Source: Pseudorasbora parva
Lineage: Eukaryota; Chordata; Actinopteri; Cypriniformes; Gobionidae
Length of the DNA: 64,000 bases
Direction: 5' to 3'
Assembly: GCF_024679245.1 (NCBI RefSeq)
Contig: NC_090178.1
Location: 3,803,853-3,867,852 of the forward strand
A model generated the notes under the pieces. That model was given only the letters and a program-made list of their open reading frames with translations. It was not told where the DNA came from and made no database searches. This document shows, one piece after another, positions 60,867 to 64,000 of the stretch. The position numbers were made by a program, and so were the translations under genes. Numbering within the stretch: position 1 is the first letter of the stretch; every line of letters begins with the position of its first letter.

Positions 60867-62114
60867 GATTAGATCGTCTTTGCTACAACAATACACAAAA
60901 ATAACACTGATAAGTGGGGAACGCAAAGCTAAGTGAACCATGCTAACCGTTGAACCATTGACCCCATTCTGTATTAGCCTGAGAGGTTGTTTCTGCGCTC
61001 AGAGCGAGGTGGTCTCCATAGACAAGAAGGTGCTGAAAATACAGCTCACCCAAAGCAGCACAAAGACTGACTGCAGGGCAGAGAAGATTGGACATTTTCC
61101 ACATTACTGTTCTTTGAAACGGAAAACAGAGCCGTAAAAGACTCGCTCACGCTGCAGGCACGGTGTCAAAAAGCCTCGTAACAATCAAAATGTTCTCATC
61201 AACTTAATAAGTCGTGTTCCCTTAAACCAGAGTGACATGCTGCCAGCATTGATGTTTTGCTTGTTTGCCTTTTTTTTCCCCCAGAAAAAGGCTTTCTGAA
61301 TGTTGTTGCATCACACTCACACAACAATCAAACCTCATAAAGCTTTTCAAAGCCCAGAGGAGATAAAACCCAGATGTTTCGCTCTCAAGATGGTTAGCGT
61401 TGGGAGAGCGGCGAGCGGCCGGTCACAGTTCCTGCTGTCACTCAGGCTGCGGTTTTGCTTGCATATTTAATTCTGTTTTCTTGTTCAGCGTCTGGCTCCG
61501 TGACAGCATTCCTTTAGCCTGATGTCGTTTGACATGTCAGAGTCGAGTCGACCGCCATGGAGGCCTAAGATTGACATGCTTTGTCAAGGGAGAACAAGGA
61601 CGTGCTTCCACTTGCACAAAGGCATGCGCCACAACAATGTAGGGCTGCAACAAGGGCATGTGTTTTTTTTTTAATTCTCTTGTTTAGTCTCGTCTCCTCC
61701 CCACCGACCAGAGGGATTAGTAACATTTTGTTTCGTAATCCATGTCAATCTGGTGCTGAGATTTCAAAACTCCCACAGGAAAGAAAAAACACAGATGAGG
61801 TTCGTTATTTGAGACACAAGCGCACATGTAACTCTATGTGATGTCAGCTTTGTGACTTTTCTATCTCGGTGATTTCTCCTAGACTACAGCGAGATCAAAT
61901 GAGATACAAATATTAATCTCAGACGTGCATTCTACTCTAGTATCAACACAACACATGCGTCGTGAACGCTCGTTGGAGAATAATGTTTTGTAAATAAAGT
62001 GGTAAATTATGTTTATTTGCACAAACAAAGCACTCGCATCACTTCATTAAATTTGAGTTGAACCACTGGAGTCACGTAGATTACTTTAAGGAGGTCTTTA
62101 CTACCTTTCTGGGG
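60867..62114. other. No gene or element recognised
   Basis: Single-copy-looking sequence. No exon with family resemblance was found, including no znf385 exon. Confidence 0.4.
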
Positions 62115-62286
62115 CTTGAAAGTGGTAGTTACGTAGCCTGTCAATGAAGGGACAGAGAGCTCTCAGATTTCATCAGAAAGATCTTCATTTGTGTTCTGAA
62201 GATGAACAAAAGTCTTATGGGTTTGGAACGACATGAGGGTGAGTAACGAATGACAGAATTTGCATTTTTGGGTGAACTAACCGTTT
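62115..62286. mobile_element. Half foldback element, TTAA family relative
   Basis: GTTCTGAAGATGAACAAAAG, GGAACGACATGAGGGTGAGT and TTTTTGGGTGAACTAACCGT form the right arm of the familiar foldback. GTAGTTACGTAG and AAGGGACAGAGAGC are shared with 16222-16425. The left arm is absent. Confidence 0.65.
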
Positions 62287-62510
62287 AACGCGGTCATGAA
62301 CTGCGAAATCATACTATACGATATCCTCTAAGTTTAAGAACCGAAAACGTTGAAAAACAGCTTTTATTGAAACCAAGCCCAGAGAACGACTCGTTGTGGA
62401 ATGAGCCAGTAATAGATGATGAAAGACTGCCTCTACAGAAGAAGATCAACGCCTACTTCATCATCGCAACTTTAGCCCCGCCCACTGGAGTGTTAGTGAG
62501 ATGACGAGGA

Positions 62511-62850
<340 letters not shown>

Positions 62851-63424
62851 AAACCTGTATGTCTGTGTGTGTGTGTACGCGCATACACGCGCATGTGTGT
62901 GTGTGCCAGTGAAACTACCAGCAGGAGTGTCTCCATATCTCTGTTCAGATGTGCACATCATCTTAAAACACGCTCGCTGCTCGGAGCGGTGCTGACAGAG
63001 AGAAAAAATGATGTCTGGAGGACAAATATGGCACGTAAATAATTAATCCCATCCGCTCTCTGTCACTCCGAGGATTCTCCGAGACTTGATCCAGTCTGCT
63101 TTATCTCTTTGTCCCTTGATATAAAAACACACACACGCCTGCACTCGAAGCACACACTGCACGAGGCAGAGAGCCCTCTCCTGTCAGACTGTCATTCAAA
63201 ACCTATGAGTCCTACGAGTGTGTAATATAAAGAAGTTTAGATAAATACATCATTTATTTTGCTTCAGTTGGAAAACAAGCATTATTTATTATTTATTGCA
63301 TTATTTACAGCAATGCACTTACACAGGGAGTCTCCGGGGCATTGCACCATGATAAGCGTTAAAATATTGCATAAAAAGTATAGCTCCAGGACTAGCAAAA
63401 CAAACTCTACTCTATAACAACTCT
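62851..63424. other. No feature recognised
   Basis: Single-copy-looking sequence with short GT/CA stretches. Confidence 0.4.
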
Positions 63425-63600
63425 AAAGGCACGTTCACACCAAGGACAATAACTGTAACAAAAGACATAGTCCTAAAAATCATATAAAAATGAGCAAAGT
63501 CCACACCCCAAGTATAACGGCACAGAGAAACAACATCGTTGGCATTGACAGCCAATCACGATCCATCCTGCTTTAACGAGATCCAGCATTTAAAGGCTCA
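63425..63600. mobile_element. DNA-element edge, GGCACGTTCACACCAAGGAC
   Basis: This start with ATAACTGTAAC following is a common fish terminus of the GTTCACACC type. The partner end was not found. Confidence 0.4.
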
Positions 63601-63730
63601 ATATGTAGTTGTTCGCCGCTAGTGGTCGCTTATTCAAAGTAAAGACGAGGCTTGATGACGCCTAGATCTGGAAGTGGAAGAAGAATTAAAGCTTGGCCAA
63701 ATCTAGTCTTCATCAAGCCTCGTCTTTGCT
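63601..63730. repeat. Short inverted repeat in an element fragment
   Basis: AAAGACGAGGCTTGATGACG (about 63641) faces TCATCAAGCCTCGTCTTT (about 63711-63728), with CTAGAT/ATCTAG continuing the pairing around a loop of about 35 bp. The preceding CTCAATATGTAGTTG and CGCCGCTAGTGGTCGC look like a dispersed-repeat edge. Confidence 0.65.
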
Positions 63731-63784
63731 TGATGTGTGTGTGTGTGTGGTAACGCAGCGCTGTTTTTTCATATCACACTCATA

Positions 63785-64000
63785 GGGCCCTATCTTGCAC
63801 CCAGCGCAATTGACTTTGTACACCGACGCATGTCATTCCTATTTTGCACCCGTGCAAAGCGCGCTTTTCCCTCCACAGAAGCACGTCGCTAAACTAGTGA
63901 ATGAACTTGCGCTCTCTGGGCGGTTCAGCGCAAAAAAGGAGGCGTGTTCCGGCGCAAACAATCCCTGGTGCTATTTTGCTGTTCCATTAAACAATTGCGC
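63785..64000. mobile_element. DNA transposon end, continuing beyond the window
   Basis: AGGGCCCTATCTTGCACCCA, then GCGCAATTGACTTTGTACAC and TTTTGCACCCGTGCAAAGCG, is a terminus I know as frequent in fish. GCGCAA motifs recur. The rest lies outside. Confidence 0.6.

Noticed and set aside
60940..61137. Possible exon of the znf385-like gene or another gene
   Set aside because: The frame is on the plus strand with no recognisable motif and no matching splice sites.

Overview
The window reads as a cyprinid fish chromosome (carp, goldfish, barbel or zebrafish relative). I infer this from the long, AT-rich, gene-poor sequence, the dense microsatellites and minisatellites, and transposon ends that I recognise as abundant in zebrafish-type genomes. 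These include the palindromic element whose arms read AGGGATAGTTCACCCAAAA, the hAT, Harbinger and TTAA-type short elements, Tc1-like transposase relics and an L2-like LINE tail. No database was consulted, so family names rest on termini, target-site duplications (TSDs) and recognisable protein fragments. Nearly all short open reading frames are chance frames in repeats.

Two real gene signals are visible. On the plus strand, 14.5-20.5 kb holds a small spliced gene. It encodes the C-terminal domain of a multicopy fish protein family usually labelled SAMD3-like or uncharacterised. It has a probable leader exon, two short coding exons, a long last exon and a polyA signal. On the minus strand, 55783-55925 is one well-bounded internal exon matching the proline-rich segment of zinc finger protein 385 (ZNF385). 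No partner exon was found on either side, so most of the window is probably znf385-family intron, with the plus-strand gene nested inside it.

Layout. 0-14 kb: a 42-bp minisatellite, then Harbinger-like and hAT-like elements, two of them carrying nested insertions. 14.3-20.9 kb: the SAMD3-like gene, its introns full of foldback elements and its 3' UTR tandemly repeated. 21-31 kb: foldbacks, a 1.67-kb array of a 13-bp unit, a Tc1 relic, a truncated LINE and a possible LTR. 32.7-37.7 kb: long CA, GA and GT tracts and a Tc1 relic split by a hAT element. 37.7-51.0 kb: a 13.2-kb block with 24-bp terminal inverted repeats inside a GT tract. It holds about seven copies of a repeat of about 1.6 kb, five of them in a near-identical head-to-tail array. 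Six copies carry a tRNA-Arg-like sequence with Pol III A and B boxes. 51-64 kb: microsatellites, TTAA-type elements, the znf385-like exon, a second large array of the 42-bp minisatellite, a 28-bp minisatellite and more transposon ends.

No bacterial-type operons, CRISPR arrays or functional RNA genes were seen. The most unusual structures are the 13.2-kb block with its Pol III-promoter-bearing array, and the SAMD3-like gene lying between TIR-like ends.
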